Source of the DNA: Rothia nasimurium
GTDB taxonomy: Bacteria > Actinomycetota > Actinomycetes > Actinomycetales > Micrococcaceae
Length of the DNA: 64,000 bases
Direction: 5' to 3'
Assembly: GCF_014217215.1 (NCBI RefSeq)
Contig: NZ_CP056080.1
Coordinates: forward strand, 2,170,001-2,234,000
The notes below the pieces were generated by a model that saw only the letters and a list, made by a program, of their open reading frames with translations, had not been told where the DNA came from and did not search any database. Position numbers and translations under genes: made by a program. This document shows, piece by piece, positions 27,935-37,427 of the stretch. Within the stretch, counting starts at the first letter, position 1; every line of letters starts with the position of its first letter.

Positions 27935-29145
27935 TGAGCACCAACGACAAGAACCTCAGCTCAGGGCCCACCAAGGAGCCCACCACCGAAACCACCGCCC
28001 TGCGCTCCGTCGAAACCAACGTCGACATCCGCGCCCAGGAGTCCGTGGGTAAGACCCAGGGCCAGATTGTGCGCAAGCGCTTCCGCCAGAACACCGGTGC
28101 GGTTATCTCGCTGGCTGTCCTCATCGCGGTGCTCCTGCTGGCCCTCACCTCCATCGGCGTGGGCCCCATCCCCGGCTGGTGGAAGTACAACTACACCGAG
28201 ATGAACCCCATCGTGAACGGTGCAGCCCCCAACGCCCAGCACTGGTTCGGCCAGGACGCCACCGGTCGCGACCTCTTCGCCATGACCATGCGCGGCGTGC
28301 AGAACACCTTCCTGGTGGTCATCCTGATTACCAGCATCGCCGGTTTCCTCGGTGTGCTCTTCGGTGGTCTGGCAGGCTACTACCGCGGCTGGATTGAAGC
28401 CGTCATCATGCGCTTTACCGACATGGTCATCATCATCCCCCTGATGCTGCTGACCGCCGTGCTCGGTAAGCTGGCCGGCAGCTACTTCCACGGCATCTGG
28501 AACACCATCATGTTCGGTGTGGTCGTGGGTCTGCTCTTCTGGTCGTCCCTGGCCCGTCTGGTCCGCGCAGAGTTCCTCTCCCTACGCGAACGCGAATTCG
28601 TGGACGCCGCCCGCCTGGCAGGTGCCTCGGACCTGCGCATCATCTTCAAGCACATCCTGCCCAACGCCATCGGCGTGGTCACCGTGAACGTGTCACTGAT
28701 GATGAGCTCCGCTATTCTGACCGAGACCGCGCTCTCCTACCTGGGCTTCGGTATCAAGGCCCCCGACTGGTCACTGGGTTCACTGATTTCAGCGAACCAG
28801 TCAGCCTTCTCTACCCGTCCCTGGCTCTTCTGGTTCCCCGGCCTCTTCATTCTGGTGATCTCACTGGCCGTCAACTTCGTCGGCGACGGCCTGCGTGACG
28901 CCTTTGACCCCCGCCAGAAGAAGTTCAACCCCAAGAAGGCAACCAAGCGTACCGCCCACTCAGCCGAAAACGGCGTGGGTATCGACGGTTCTGTAGCCGC
29001 CCCCGCGGCGGCTCCTGCCGCAGCAGGCACCGCCACGGTACACACCTCCCTTGCCTCAGAGGTAGAGACCCCCGCCAGCAGCCGAACCTCAGACTCCCTT
29101 GACCAGGATCTAGACGGCCCGGCTGGCTCACCCCAGAACAAGTAG
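27934..29145 (+). CDS. Peptide ABC transporter permease (DppC-type)
   Basis: Second permease (403 residues). It has WFGQDATGRDLFAMTMRGVQ, GGLAGYYRGWIEAVIMR and the EAA loop EFVDAARLAGASDLRIIFKHILPNA, ending with the family's SLGSLISANQSAF and FVGDGLRDAFDPR. The last ~70 residues are a Lys/Ala/Pro-rich cytoplasmic tail not found in typical members. Its start overlaps dppB's stop by one base, so translation is coupled. The matching ATPase gene lies beyond an oppositely oriented gene. Confidence 0.9.
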
Positions 29146-29157
29146 CTCTCATCGCAC

Positions 29158-29193
29158 GAGGCGGTGAGCGCACCAGCACTCACCGCCTCGTTG
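29158..29193 (+). terminator. Hairpin after the DppC-type gene
   Basis: GAGGCGGTGAG pairs with CTCACCGCCTC around a 10-base loop. Only GTTG follows, so termination may be partial; transcription may continue to the ATPase gene. Confidence 0.45.
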
Positions 29194-29236
29194 ATAACCG
29201 AATAGAGAAGGCAGAACCTCCCGGCCTACCGAAAGC

Positions 29237-29857
29237 TTAGAAGACTAAGCCAGCCACAGCGGCCAGAAGCAAAAGGACGAAGACCACCAGCCCGCGGGCG
29301 TCCACCCGCGACTGCTGAAGGGGCTCAACCGACTCCAGGGCGTTATCCTCCACCAGCTCCTGCCAGTAGCCGCGCAGCACCAGGGCAACCGACCCCGCCG
29401 CCGAATTTGGCAGGTCCGAGGTACGCACTGACCGCTCCGCCCCGTAAGTGATCGTGGGTAGACGCTCAAGATCCTGACGATGGGCAGAAAGGGACGCCGC
29501 CATCCCGCTTGACGGCACACCAAAGGCCTGAAAACGCTTGGTGGGAGTCACCAGGGTCAGATGGTACTTGGTTGAAATATCAATCAGGGCAGCATAGTTG
29601 ACCCGGTGGGTCACAAAGGGGTTATAGATGGTGACGTCGTCGGCACCAGCAACCAGGCGGGATCGGCCCAGCACATACCAGACCGTGTAGGCCATCCACA
29701 GCACGCCCCAGCCACCGGTCAGCAGGGCCGCAAGGCCCCCGCTAACAGCTAAGGCCACTAGCACGCTCGCTGCAACCAGCACAGCGCACCAGGTATAAAA
29801 AGGGGCGGTCTTCACGCGAAAGGTAACCGGAGAGTTCTGCAAATACTGAGACTTCAT
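29237..29857 (-). CDS. Membrane protein with PH-like domain
   Basis: A 206-residue protein with two N-terminal membrane helices (about residues 20-65), a soluble domain resembling bacterial PH domains (LVAGADDVTIYNPFVTHRVNYAALIDIS and TKRFQAFGVPSSGM), and a C-terminal hydrophobic helix. Such proteins are common in actinobacteria and have no assigned function. It is inserted on the opposite strand between the permease and ATPase genes of the peptide transporter, an unusual place. The ATG has GAGAG upstream. Confidence 0.65.
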   Translation of the reverse strand: MKSQYLQNSPVTFRVKTAPFYTWCAVLVAASVLVALAVSGGLAALLTGGWGVLWMAYTVWYVLGRSRLVAGADDVTIYNPFVTHRVNYAALIDISTKYHLTLVTPTKRFQAFGVPSSGMAASLSAHRQDLERLPTITYGAERSVRTSDLPNSAAGSVALVLRGYWQELVEDNALESVEPLQQSRVDARGLVVFVLLLLAAVAGLVF

Positions 29858-29934
29858 AGTCTCTCGATTCTCTCAGATGAGACAGCTCCACCACACCAAT
29901 CTTCTACAGAAACAACCAAGAGTTGGGAAAACCA

Positions 29935-31686
29935 GTGAATACACCAACCACTCAGCCAACCGGCGCCCAGCCGGTCCTCGAAGTCCGCGACCTCAGCGTT
30001 GACTTCGGCGTCGAACGTACCTGGGTTCCCGCCGCCATGAACCTCAACTACGAGGTACATGCCGGTGAGGTCCTCGCCATTGTGGGTGAATCCGGCTCAG
30101 GTAAGTCCGTTTCGTCCATGGGTATGATTGGGCTGCTGCCCAAGAACGCCCGCGTCACCGGCTCCGTCAAACTTAACGGCCGCGAGCTCGTTGGCCTCAG
30201 CAACACCGAGCTGCTCAGCGTGCGCGGTGAAGAAGTCGCCGTGATCTTCCAGGAGCCCATGACCGCCATGAACCCGGTCATGACTGTGGGCGACCAGATT
30301 GTTGAGACCCTGCGCCTGCACAAGAACGTCTCGCCGGCAGAGGCTAAAGAAGAAGCCATCAAGATGCTTGAGATGGTCGAAATGCCCGACCCTGTCAAGG
30401 CCTTCAACTCCTACCCCCACCAGATGTCCGGTGGCCAGCGTCAGCGCGCCATGATCGCCCAGTCGCTCTCCACCAACCCCAAGCTGCTCATTGCAGATGA
30501 GCCCACCACGGCACTCGACGTGACCGTGCAGGCCGAAATTCTTGAGCTCATGCGCAACCTGCAGAAGAAGCTCAACTCAGCCATCATCCTGATCACCCAC
30601 GACATGGGTGTGGTCGCCGACCTGGCCGATCGTGTTGCCGTCATGCGCCGCGGGCAGATCGTTGAAACCGGCGAAATTCACGAGGTCTTCAACAATCCCC
30701 AGCACGAGTACACCCAGGCCCTGCTCGGTGCTGTGCTCCACCTGGGTGGCGACGAAATCGACGTGAACGCCGCCATCGACGACGCTGCCGAAAACCAGCG
30801 TCCTGCCACCGCTCTGCTAGAGCAGGTAGCCCCCCAGCGCACCGGCGAGGTCATCCTCTCCCTCAAGGACGTCGCCCTCGAGTACCCCAAGCAGGGGCGG
30901 GTTGGCCCCTTCCGCGCCGTCACCGGCGCTAACCTCGAAATCCGTGCCGGTGAGGTACTGGGTCTTGTGGGTGAATCGGGCTCCGGTAAGTCCACCATCG
31001 GCCGCGCAACCGTCGGCTTCCTGCAGGTCGCCGAAGGTGAGCTGAACGTCTGCGGCGTCGACATGCGCAAGCCCAGCCGTAAGGACCTGGCCGAGGTACG
31101 CAAGCACGTGGGTATGGTCTTCCAGGACCCCTCGTCCTCCCTCAACCCCCGCCTGCCTATCGGCGAATCCATCGGTGAGCCCATGATGCTGGCCGGTGTC
31201 GCCAAGGGCGCAGAGCTGCAGAAGCGCATCGAGGAGCTCCTCGACCGGGTAGAGCTCCCCCGCTCCTACCGCAACCGCTACCCGCACGAGCTCTCCGGCG
31301 GTCAGAAGCAGCGCGTCGGCATCGCCCGCGCCCTCTCCCTCAAGCCCAAGCTGCTTATCGCAGACGAACCCACCTCAGCACTCGACGTTTCGGTTCAGGC
31401 CCGTGTGCTGGAACTCTTCCGCGAGCTCCAGGAAGAAATGGGCTTCGCCTGCCTCTTCGTCACCCACGACCTGGCAGTCATTGACGCCCTGGCTGACCGT
31501 ATCGCGGTGATGCGCCGCGGCGAAATCGTAGAGCAGGGGCCGCGCGAGCAGATTCTGCGTCACCCCCGCGAGGTCTACACCCAGCGCCTGCTGGCCGCTG
31601 TGCCGCTGCCCGACCCGGACGCCCAGGCTGAGCGCCGCGAACTGCGCGCCAAGCTGCTGGACGAGACCGGCCACGTCGTCAGCTAA
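29935..31686 (+). CDS. Peptide ABC transporter, fused double ATP-binding protein (DppD-DppF)
   Basis: A 583-residue protein combining the two ATPases of a peptide importer. Each half has Walker A GESGSGKS, a signature (MSGGQRQR; LSGGQKQR), Walker B (LLIADEPTTALD; LLIADEPTSALD) and an H-loop (ITHD; VTHD). Linker sequences after each half (HPREVYTQRLLAAVPLPDP) are typical oligopeptide-ATPase C-terminal elements. It energises the permeases encoded upstream. The frame is open to TTG 29923, but GTG 29935 begins the sequence just before the conserved domain. Neither start has a strong ribosome-binding site. A bidirectional terminator follows. Confidence 0.92.
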   Translation: MNTPTTQPTGAQPVLEVRDLSVDFGVERTWVPAAMNLNYEVHAGEVLAIVGESGSGKSVSSMGMIGLLPKNARVTGSVKLNGRELVGLSNTELLSVRGEEVAVIFQEPMTAMNPVMTVGDQIVETLRLHKNVSPAEAKEEAIKMLEMVEMPDPVKAFNSYPHQMSGGQRQRAMIAQSLSTNPKLLIADEPTTALDVTVQAEILELMRNLQKKLNSAIILITHDMGVVADLADRVAVMRRGQIVETGEIHEVFNNPQHEYTQALLGAVLHLGGDEIDVNAAIDDAAENQRPATALLEQVAPQRTGEVILSLKDVALEYPKQGRVGPFRAVTGANLEIRAGEVLGLVGESGSGKSTIGRATVGFLQVAEGELNVCGVDMRKPSRKDLAEVRKHVGMVFQDPSSSLNPRLPIGESIGEPMMLAGVAKGAELQKRIEELLDRVELPRSYRNRYPHELSGGQKQRVGIARALSLKPKLLIADEPTSALDVSVQARVLELFRELQEEMGFACLFVTHDLAVIDALADRIAVMRRGEIVEQGPREQILRHPREVYTQRLLAAVPLPDPDAQAERRELRAKLLDETGHVVS

Positions 31687-31694
31687 AGGCAACT

Positions 31695-31735
31695 AAAAGG
31701 AGCTCCACCAGATTTTGGTGGAGCTCCTTTTGTGT
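31695..31735. terminator. Bidirectional terminator between convergent genes
   Basis: AAAAGGAGCTCCACCA and TGGTGGAGCTCCTTTT form a perfect stem around a short loop, with A- and T-runs on both sides. It serves the ATPase gene and the convergent dehydrogenase gene. Confidence 0.92.
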
Positions 31736-31748
31736 ACCCGGGTACTAG

Positions 31749-32711
31749 CTAGTTCATCTTGTTGCGCCAGTCGGCGTCCTTGCCTGCGCGGGTATCGCGC
31801 AGGGCCTGCAGGTTCTGTTTGATGAGGGCTTCGGGCTCGACGGGGCGGCCGCCCGCTGAGTGGGGGGTGATGATGATGTTCTTGGCGTCCCACAGGGGGT
31901 CGCTGGCGGGCAGGGGCTCTTCAACTACGACGTCGACGGCGGCGCCGGCGATGCTGCCTGAGTTGAGGGCTTCAATCAGGTCTGCCTCGTTGACGGTGGG
32001 GCCTCGGCCCACGTTGATGACGTAGGCGCGCTGGGGTAGCTTGGCCAGGCGGGCGGCGTCGAGGGAGTTCTTGGTTTCCTCGGAGTTCGGCAGGATCATG
32101 ACCAGGATGTCGGTGGTTTCTAGAACTGAGTCGATGTCGTCGGTGGCGACCACAGGGAAGCCCGCCCGCTCACCTGCTGAGCGGGCGATACCGGTGACCT
32201 CGGCGCCGAAGGTGTCGAAGAGGCGGGCGGTTGCCTGGCCGATAGAGCCAAAGCCCCAGATGGTGACTTTGGCGCCGAGCAGGGTGGTGACCTGGTCGGC
32301 GGGGTGTAGCTCCTGGGGCCCGCCTAGTTCGGTGGCCCAGTTCTTCTGTGCCTGGTGCTCGGCCAGGGTGGGCAGGAAGCGTACAAAGTTCAGGGCCAGG
32401 GCCAGGGTGTGTTCGGCAACGGTCTTTGAGTGCAGGCCGCTGCCGGAGGCGATGACGGCCTCGGGGCGGAAGCCCGCGGCACGGGCCTGGTCGGGGCCTG
32501 CCAGCAGGGCCTGGACCAGCTCTACCTGCTGAAGGTGGGCTGCGGCGTCCTTGAGCTGGTCGTTGGTGTTACCCCATGCCACCAGTACGTCGGCGTCGTG
32601 GTGTTCGGGGGCGATGTTGACGGTGGGGTCGTAGCTGACCAGCTCATCGCCGGCTTCAGCGCCCAGGGCGCTCTGATCAAGGGTGATTGATGTGGGCAGA
32701 AGAATCTTCAT
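31749..32711 (-). CDS. D-isomer-specific 2-hydroxyacid dehydrogenase
   Basis: A 320-residue NAD(P)-dependent oxidoreductase. The Rossmann motif is WGFGSIGQATARLF. The catalytic set is visible as Arg in NVGRGPTVNE, Glu in DVVVEEPLP and His in ITPHSAGG. The substrate (phosphoglycerate, glyoxylate/hydroxypyruvate or another 2-keto acid) cannot be decided from sequence. There is no C-terminal ACT domain, so it is not a typical SerA. The ATG at 32711 has AAGGAG upstream; the open frame to 32750 is not needed. Confidence 0.88.
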   Translation of the reverse strand: MKILLPTSITLDQSALGAEAGDELVSYDPTVNIAPEHHDADVLVAWGNTNDQLKDAAAHLQQVELVQALLAGPDQARAAGFRPEAVIASGSGLHSKTVAEHTLALALNFVRFLPTLAEHQAQKNWATELGGPQELHPADQVTTLLGAKVTIWGFGSIGQATARLFDTFGAEVTGIARSAGERAGFPVVATDDIDSVLETTDILVMILPNSEETKNSLDAARLAKLPQRAYVINVGRGPTVNEADLIEALNSGSIAGAAVDVVVEEPLPASDPLWDAKNIIITPHSAGGRPVEPEALIKQNLQALRDTRAGKDADWRNKMN

Positions 32712-32822
32712 GGTGTACTCCTTTGTTCCAAGTGTTAGGCGCGGGGGCACCCACTAGCCACTTTACCCTCGTAGGGCTCTGCCAGGCCTACCCGTGACGC
32801 AGCATGACGGACGGGGGCGCGG

Positions 32823-33479
32823 CTAGTCCTCGCGCAGCAGGTGGCGGAAGGTCTGCACGGCCTCGCGGATTACCTCATCGCGCTCAGCGCCCTCGGGCAC
32901 ACCGCGGGTGTAGTCCAGGTAGCGGAGCAGGGCCGAGGTGATACAGAGGGCTGCACGCAGGCGGGGCTCTGAGGCTCCTTCCCCGGCTTCACTTTCGGGC
33001 AGGTAGGGCCAGGGGCCGCGGCGTCCGCTCGCGCTGAACTCCACCCAGTTGACGGTGCGCAGCAGGTCAGCCAGGGTCTTTTCACACTCGATATGGTGGG
33101 TTTTCAGGCGGTAGCGTAGCTCCGGGTACTCCTGCACCAGGGGGCGCACCTGCGGGTAGGTGGGGCTGTCGACCGATGCGACCATGATGTCGAGCATCAG
33201 GTGGGCAACACGCTCAAAGATATAGAGATCCTGGCGGGCAGCATCGCGCTGCAGGATGTCATCGGTGATGACGGGGGCGCGCAGGCCGAGCACGGCGTCC
33301 TCTTTACTGGCGAAATAGTTGAAGAGGGTGCGGGGGCTGACCCCGGCGGCTTCAGCGATTTCGTCGGTAGTGGTGGCTTTGAGGCCCTTCTCAAGCACAA
33401 GCTTGAGCGCGGCCTCGTGAATCGCGGTGTGGGTTCGCTCCCGGCGCTGCTGGCGCACGGACTTCTCGGGTTTCTTCAC
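32823..33479 (-). CDS. TetR family transcriptional regulator
   Basis: A 218-residue regulator with N-terminal helix-turn-helix: IHEAALKLVLEKGLKATTT, DEIAEAAGVSPRTLFNYFASKEDAVLG. The C-terminus has the RYRLKTHHIECEKTLADLL region and a late helix typical of MftR-type TetR C-terminal domains, but no ligand can be inferred. The start is GTG at 33479, six bases after a TAGACT box (probably leaderless). It diverges from the cardiolipin synthase gene. Confidence 0.87.
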   Translation of the reverse strand: MKKPEKSVRQQRRERTHTAIHEAALKLVLEKGLKATTTDEIAEAAGVSPRTLFNYFASKEDAVLGLRAPVITDDILQRDAARQDLYIFERVAHLMLDIMVASVDSPTYPQVRPLVQEYPELRYRLKTHHIECEKTLADLLRTVNWVEFSASGRRGPWPYLPESEAGEGASEPRLRAALCITSALLRYLDYTRGVPEGAERDEVIREAVQTFRHLLRED

Positions 33480-33485
33480 ACCACC

Positions 33486-33491
33486 AGTCTA
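33486..33491 (-). promoter_or_regulatory. -10 box of a leaderless TetR gene
   Basis: TAGACT on the minus strand ends six bases before the GTG at 33477-33479. Confidence 0.45.
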
Positions 33492-33607
33492 TTGCAGAGG
33501 TGCAGAGAACCTAAGCTAGGTGAGATATTACGAGCGGGGTACGAGCATCGCGCGTAGAGAGCTTTCTGACTACGTGGACAAGCCCCACCCCGCGCTCGGA
33601 CCCCGGG

Positions 33608-33613
33608 TAGACT
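33608..33613 (+). promoter_or_regulatory. -10 box near the start of the cardiolipin synthase gene
   Basis: TAGACT is followed by seven bases and the GTG at 33621. The purine-rich AGAAAG directly before the GTG is too close to act as a normal ribosome-binding site. Confidence 0.45.
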
Positions 33614-33620
33614 TAGAAAG

Positions 33621-35120
33621 GTGAACTTCAGCCTGCCTTTTCTCGATATCACGAACCTGCCGGATTGGCTCTCGATAACCCTGGTCGTTATCGATATCCT
33701 CATCCGCATCACCGTTATTTTCTGGTTGCCCTACAACCGTAAACCGGTGGTCGCGCTCGGCTGGCTGATGGCGATTTTCTTTATTCCCTTCGTGGGCCTG
33801 TTTGCTTTCTTGATTTTTGGTTCCAACCTGGTGCCCCGGCACCGCCGCAGCCGCCAGCGCAGCATGAACCAGATTATTAAAGACTCCATCGAGGGGGATG
33901 ACGCCGTGCTGGGCGACCCGGAGCTCTCTGAGCCTGCGCGGGTGGCAGCTAACCTCAACTACAAGCTCGGTGCCCTGCCCCTGATTGGCGGTAATGATTT
34001 CGAGCTGCGCCACGACAACAACGCGGCCCTGCAGGAAATTGCCGAGAAAATCGATCAAGCTAAGAAGTACGTTCACTTCGAGTTCTATATCACCGCCCTC
34101 GATAGCACCACCGAGCCCCTCTGGGATGCCCTGGTGCGCGCCCACCAGCGCGGTGTAGCGGTCCACGTGCTTATCGACCATATCGGGTCCCGCAAGTACC
34201 CCCGTTGGAGGGAGCTCCAGCGTAAGCTCAACGATGCAGGGGTGCCCTGGCGGCTCATGCTCCCCCTCAAACCCTGGAAGGGCCAGTGGCAGCGCCCCGA
34301 CCTGCGCAACCACCGCAAGATTGTAGTCATCGATGGCGAGCTGGCTTTCTCCGGCTCCCAGAATGCCATCGATAGCACCTACAACCTCAAGGGCAACATC
34401 AAAAAGGGCCTAGAGTGGAAGGACCTCTCCTTCTTCTGCACCGGCCCCATCGTGCACGAGCTCAACGCGGTTTTCGTCTCCGACTGGTACGCCGAAACCA
34501 AGGAACTCCTGCTCGATGAGATTGACGCCGACATCGAAGCCCACGATAAGGCAGGGCAGGAGGGCCAGCGTCCGCTCGCCCAAATCGTGCCTTCTGGCCC
34601 CGGTTTCGAAACCGAAAACAACCTGCGCCTGATCAACCACCTGATTTACAACGCAGAAGAACGCATCATTATCTGCTCCCCCTACTTCGTGCCCGAAGAA
34701 ACCCTGCTGCAGGCCCTAACCAACATGGCACTCTCGGGTATCGACGTAACCCTGATCGTCTGCGAGAAGGGCGACCAGTTCCTGCCGATTATGGGGCAGC
34801 GCTCCTACTACGAGCAGCTGCTCCGCTCGGGTGTGAACATTCAGCAGTACCCCGGCCCCACCGTGCTGCACTCCAAGTTCATGATTGTGGACGACGAACT
34901 CACCTTCATCGGCTCCTCCAACATGGACCCCCGCTCCTTCGCCCTCAACTTTGAGGTCTCCACTTTTATCGTGGGCAAGGCTATGGTGCAGGAACTCGAA
35001 GGCGTAGCCCGGGATTACATCTCCCGCTGCAAGCGCCTGCGCTACGACGAGTGGGTCAACCGCCCCAACCACCAGAAGGTTGCCGAAAACCTCTGCCGCC
35101 TGTGGAGTGCCCTACTCTAG
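33621..35120 (+). CDS. cls: Cardiolipin synthase (phospholipase D family)
   Basis: A 499-residue membrane enzyme joining phosphatidylglycerol molecules to make cardiolipin. There are two N-terminal membrane helices (about residues 15-70, including PYNRKPVVALGWLMAIFFIPFVG), then two PLD domains with HKD motifs: NHRKIVVID near residue 230 and LHSKFMIVDD near 416, each followed by GSxN. The C-terminal RLWSALL ending is also typical. It is convergent with the glgC pseudogene; their stop codons overlap (35117-35120). Confidence 0.93.
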   Translation: MNFSLPFLDITNLPDWLSITLVVIDILIRITVIFWLPYNRKPVVALGWLMAIFFIPFVGLFAFLIFGSNLVPRHRRSRQRSMNQIIKDSIEGDDAVLGDPELSEPARVAANLNYKLGALPLIGGNDFELRHDNNAALQEIAEKIDQAKKYVHFEFYITALDSTTEPLWDALVRAHQRGVAVHVLIDHIGSRKYPRWRELQRKLNDAGVPWRLMLPLKPWKGQWQRPDLRNHRKIVVIDGELAFSGSQNAIDSTYNLKGNIKKGLEWKDLSFFCTGPIVHELNAVFVSDWYAETKELLLDEIDADIEAHDKAGQEGQRPLAQIVPSGPGFETENNLRLINHLIYNAEERIIICSPYFVPEETLLQALTNMALSGIDVTLIVCEKGDQFLPIMGQRSYYEQLLRSGVNIQQYPGPTVLHSKFMIVDDELTFIGSSNMDPRSFALNFEVSTFIVGKAMVQELEGVARDYISRCKRLRYDEWVNRPNHQKVAENLCRLWSALL

Positions 35121-35810
35121 GCGTCCGTGACCGCTTCACCGTCGTGACGGTGACCCTGCCCGCTAGCGGTACTGGCGATAACGGTGATATTCCCGGGGCC
35201 TGGCTTGGTCTGCCCGAGTTCCTGAGCGGGGACGCTGGCACCCACGTCGACAATAACCGACCGCAGGTGCGCTCCGGCGGGTATTACGGCATCGCCCATC
35301 AGGATAGAACGCTCCACTCTTGCCCCTGCCTCAACGGTCACACCGGGGCCAACAATACTGGCCTCAACCTGCCCGTGCACGCGAGCTCCGTGAGCAACCA
35401 TAGAGCCAGTGACCTGCGAGGACGCCGCCAGGTAGGCCGGTGCGTAGGGGTCAGGGTGAGGAAGAATAGCCCACCCGGGAGCGTCCAGGTCTAGCCCTTT
35501 CCCTTCGAGCAGGTCCATGTGGGCGCGGTAGTAGGCATCGATGGTACCGATGTCCTTCCAGTAGCCCTTCAGCAGGTACTCGTGAACCTTTCCCTGCTCC
35601 ACCAGGGCCGGGATGATGGTTTCACCGTAGTCACCACGGTCAGGTCTGAGCCCAGCTCTGCGTGTTGAGCCAGGACGGGGCGCAGGTCGAGCTGGTAGAG
35701 ATGATCAGCGCTCATCACAATGACGTCTTGAGCTCCGGCTGACTCAAGTAGGGGCAGTTGCTGGAAGAGGGCGTGGCCGTTCCCCTGGGCAAATCCGTCT
35801 TCGGGGCGGC
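35117..35810 (-). pseudogene. glgC: Glucose-1-phosphate adenylyltransferase (glgC), decayed
   Basis: Two remnants of GlgC, the ADP-glucose synthase of glycogen formation. Nearest the original N-terminus (about 35645-35800) is GFAQGNGHALFQQLPLLESAG, then VIVMSADHLYQLDLRP and SDLTVVTT. After a frame change, GDYGETIIPALVEQGKVHEYL, GYWKDIGTIDAYYRAHMDLL and the left-handed-helix domain follow down to 35117. The first ~90 residues, including the nucleotide-binding GGxGxRL motif, are missing. So are about 100 residues between VVTT and GDYGE. No functional enzyme can be made. Confidence 0.88.
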
Positions 35811-35829
35811 GTCCTTATAGCGCTAAGAC

Positions 35830-37296
35830 CTAGTGACCTGCGGCCTCGGCCTTCTCAGCGTTCTCAAGCGCCAGCTTGAGGAAGTCACGGGCCGGGGTGT
35901 CGGCAGCCGACGGCTTACCCGCGTAGGCACCACGGTACTTGGCAGCGGGGTGGCGTTCATCGACGTACTTGTGGCCTTCACCGAAGAGGCTCTCGCGCAG
36001 GGTGTTACCCTCATAGGCGGTGCGGTAGCGGCCGCGCTTTTGCAATTCGGGTACCACGAACTCCACAAAGTCCTCGAAGGAGCCGGGTGAGACGTGGTAG
36101 GCCAGGTTGATGCCGTCCAGGCCGCCCTCGTCAATCCACTTCTCCAGCTCATCGGCAACAGTCTGGGGGGAACCCACCAGAACCGCACCCATGCCGCCGG
36201 TAGCGCAGTGCTCAGCAATGTCCTTGCGGGTCCACTCCTTCTCCTTATCCTGCAGGGTGAAGGGGGTCAGGAAGGACTGAATCGACTCGGTCTCAACGTA
36301 CTTGAGGGCCTCGTCCTCATCGAACTGATCCAGGTCAAGGCCGCTCCATCCTCCGATAATGCCCTGGGATGATTCGATGTCCTGGTACTTGAGGTATTCC
36401 TCGTACTTGGCTTGGGCTTTCTCGTCGGTTTCATCGACCACAACAGAGAGCATGGCAAGAATCTTGACGTCGTCGCGCTTGCGGCCGGCCTTCTCAGCCT
36501 CAGAACGGATACGCTCGGTCAGGACCTTGGTCAGGTGGGGGCGCAGTGCGGTGATAAAGATGGCTTCGGCGTGCTGGCCTGAGAAGGCCTGGCCGCGGCT
36601 AGAGGCACCGGCCTGGAAGATAACCGGGGTTCGCTGGGGTGAGGGCTCCGTCAGGGCGATACCCGGCACCTGGAAGTACTTGCCTTTATGCAGAATGGGG
36701 TGGACCTTAGTGGGGTCGGCAAAGATACCGTTTTCACGGTCGCGCAGAACGGAACCGTCTTCCCAGGAGCCTTCCCAGAGCTTGTAGCAGACGTCCAAGA
36801 ATTCTTCGGCGATCTCGTAGCGCTCGTCGTGCTCGATTTGGCCGGGTAGGCCCTGGTTTTCAGCGGCGGACTGTAGGTAGGAGGTGACGACGTTGAAGCC
36901 CACGCGCCCGCCGGTCAGGTGGTCCAGGGTGGAGTAGGCGCGGGCCAGGGTGTAGGGCTGGTTGTAGGTTACGGCGGCGGTTACGCCAAAGCCCAGGTGC
37001 TCGGTGACAGCGGCCATGGCTGAAATTTGGAGGAAGGGGTCGCCCACCGGGACCTGGGCGCCGTCCTTGAGGACGGGGGCTACGGAGTCCTTGTAGACGT
37101 CGTACACGCCCACAACGTCAGCGATGAAGACCGCGTCGAAGAGGCCCTTTTCGCAGACCTTGGCGAGGTCGGTCCAGTATTTGATGGTGTTGTACTCGTC
37201 GGCTCGTGAGCGCGGGTGCCTCCATAGGCCGAAGCTCTGGTGGCTGGTGGTGGTCATATCAAAGGCGTTGACGACGATGCGCTTTTTCTCGGTCAT
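35830..37296 (-). CDS. NtaA/SnaA/DszA-type FMN-dependent monooxygenase
   Basis: A 488-residue flavin-dependent monooxygenase of the bacterial luciferase superfamily, NtaA/DmoA branch, using reduced FMN from a separate reductase. Typical parts are HQSFGLWRHPRSRADEYNTIKYWTDLAKVCEKGLFDAVFIAD, LDHLTGGRVGFNVVTSY and PVIFQAGASSRGQAFSGQHAE. Members oxidise sulfonates, dimethyl sulfide, dibenzothiophene sulfone or aminocarboxylates. A SAM-IV riboswitch and terminator lie in the leader, which points strongly to sulfur scavenging (sulfur-limited expression). No reductase or transporter is adjacent. Confidence 0.88.
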   Translation of the reverse strand: MTEKKRIVVNAFDMTTTSHQSFGLWRHPRSRADEYNTIKYWTDLAKVCEKGLFDAVFIADVVGVYDVYKDSVAPVLKDGAQVPVGDPFLQISAMAAVTEHLGFGVTAAVTYNQPYTLARAYSTLDHLTGGRVGFNVVTSYLQSAAENQGLPGQIEHDERYEIAEEFLDVCYKLWEGSWEDGSVLRDRENGIFADPTKVHPILHKGKYFQVPGIALTEPSPQRTPVIFQAGASSRGQAFSGQHAEAIFITALRPHLTKVLTERIRSEAEKAGRKRDDVKILAMLSVVVDETDEKAQAKYEEYLKYQDIESSQGIIGGWSGLDLDQFDEDEALKYVETESIQSFLTPFTLQDKEKEWTRKDIAEHCATGGMGAVLVGSPQTVADELEKWIDEGGLDGINLAYHVSPGSFEDFVEFVVPELQKRGRYRTAYEGNTLRESLFGEGHKYVDERHPAAKYRGAYAGKPSAADTPARDFLKLALENAEKAEAAGH

Positions 37297-37363
37297 GCTG
37301 GGGTGGCCCTTTCCTCAGGTAGCGTGTCCTACCCCCTGCGCCCGTACACGGCCTTGCACCTGG

Positions 37364-37402
37364 GGAAAAGGCGCCCTGCCCTATATCAGAGGGTGGCGCC
37401 TG
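37364..37402 (-). terminator. Riboswitch-controlled terminator
   Basis: On the minus strand GGCGCC-ACCCT and AGGG-CAG-GGCGCC pair and are followed by TTTTCC, about 25 nt after the SAM-IV aptamer and ~70 nt before the monooxygenase start. It is the expected expression platform. Confidence 0.8.
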
Positions 37403-37427
37403 GTTGCGCCGTACTTGCATTACTGCC

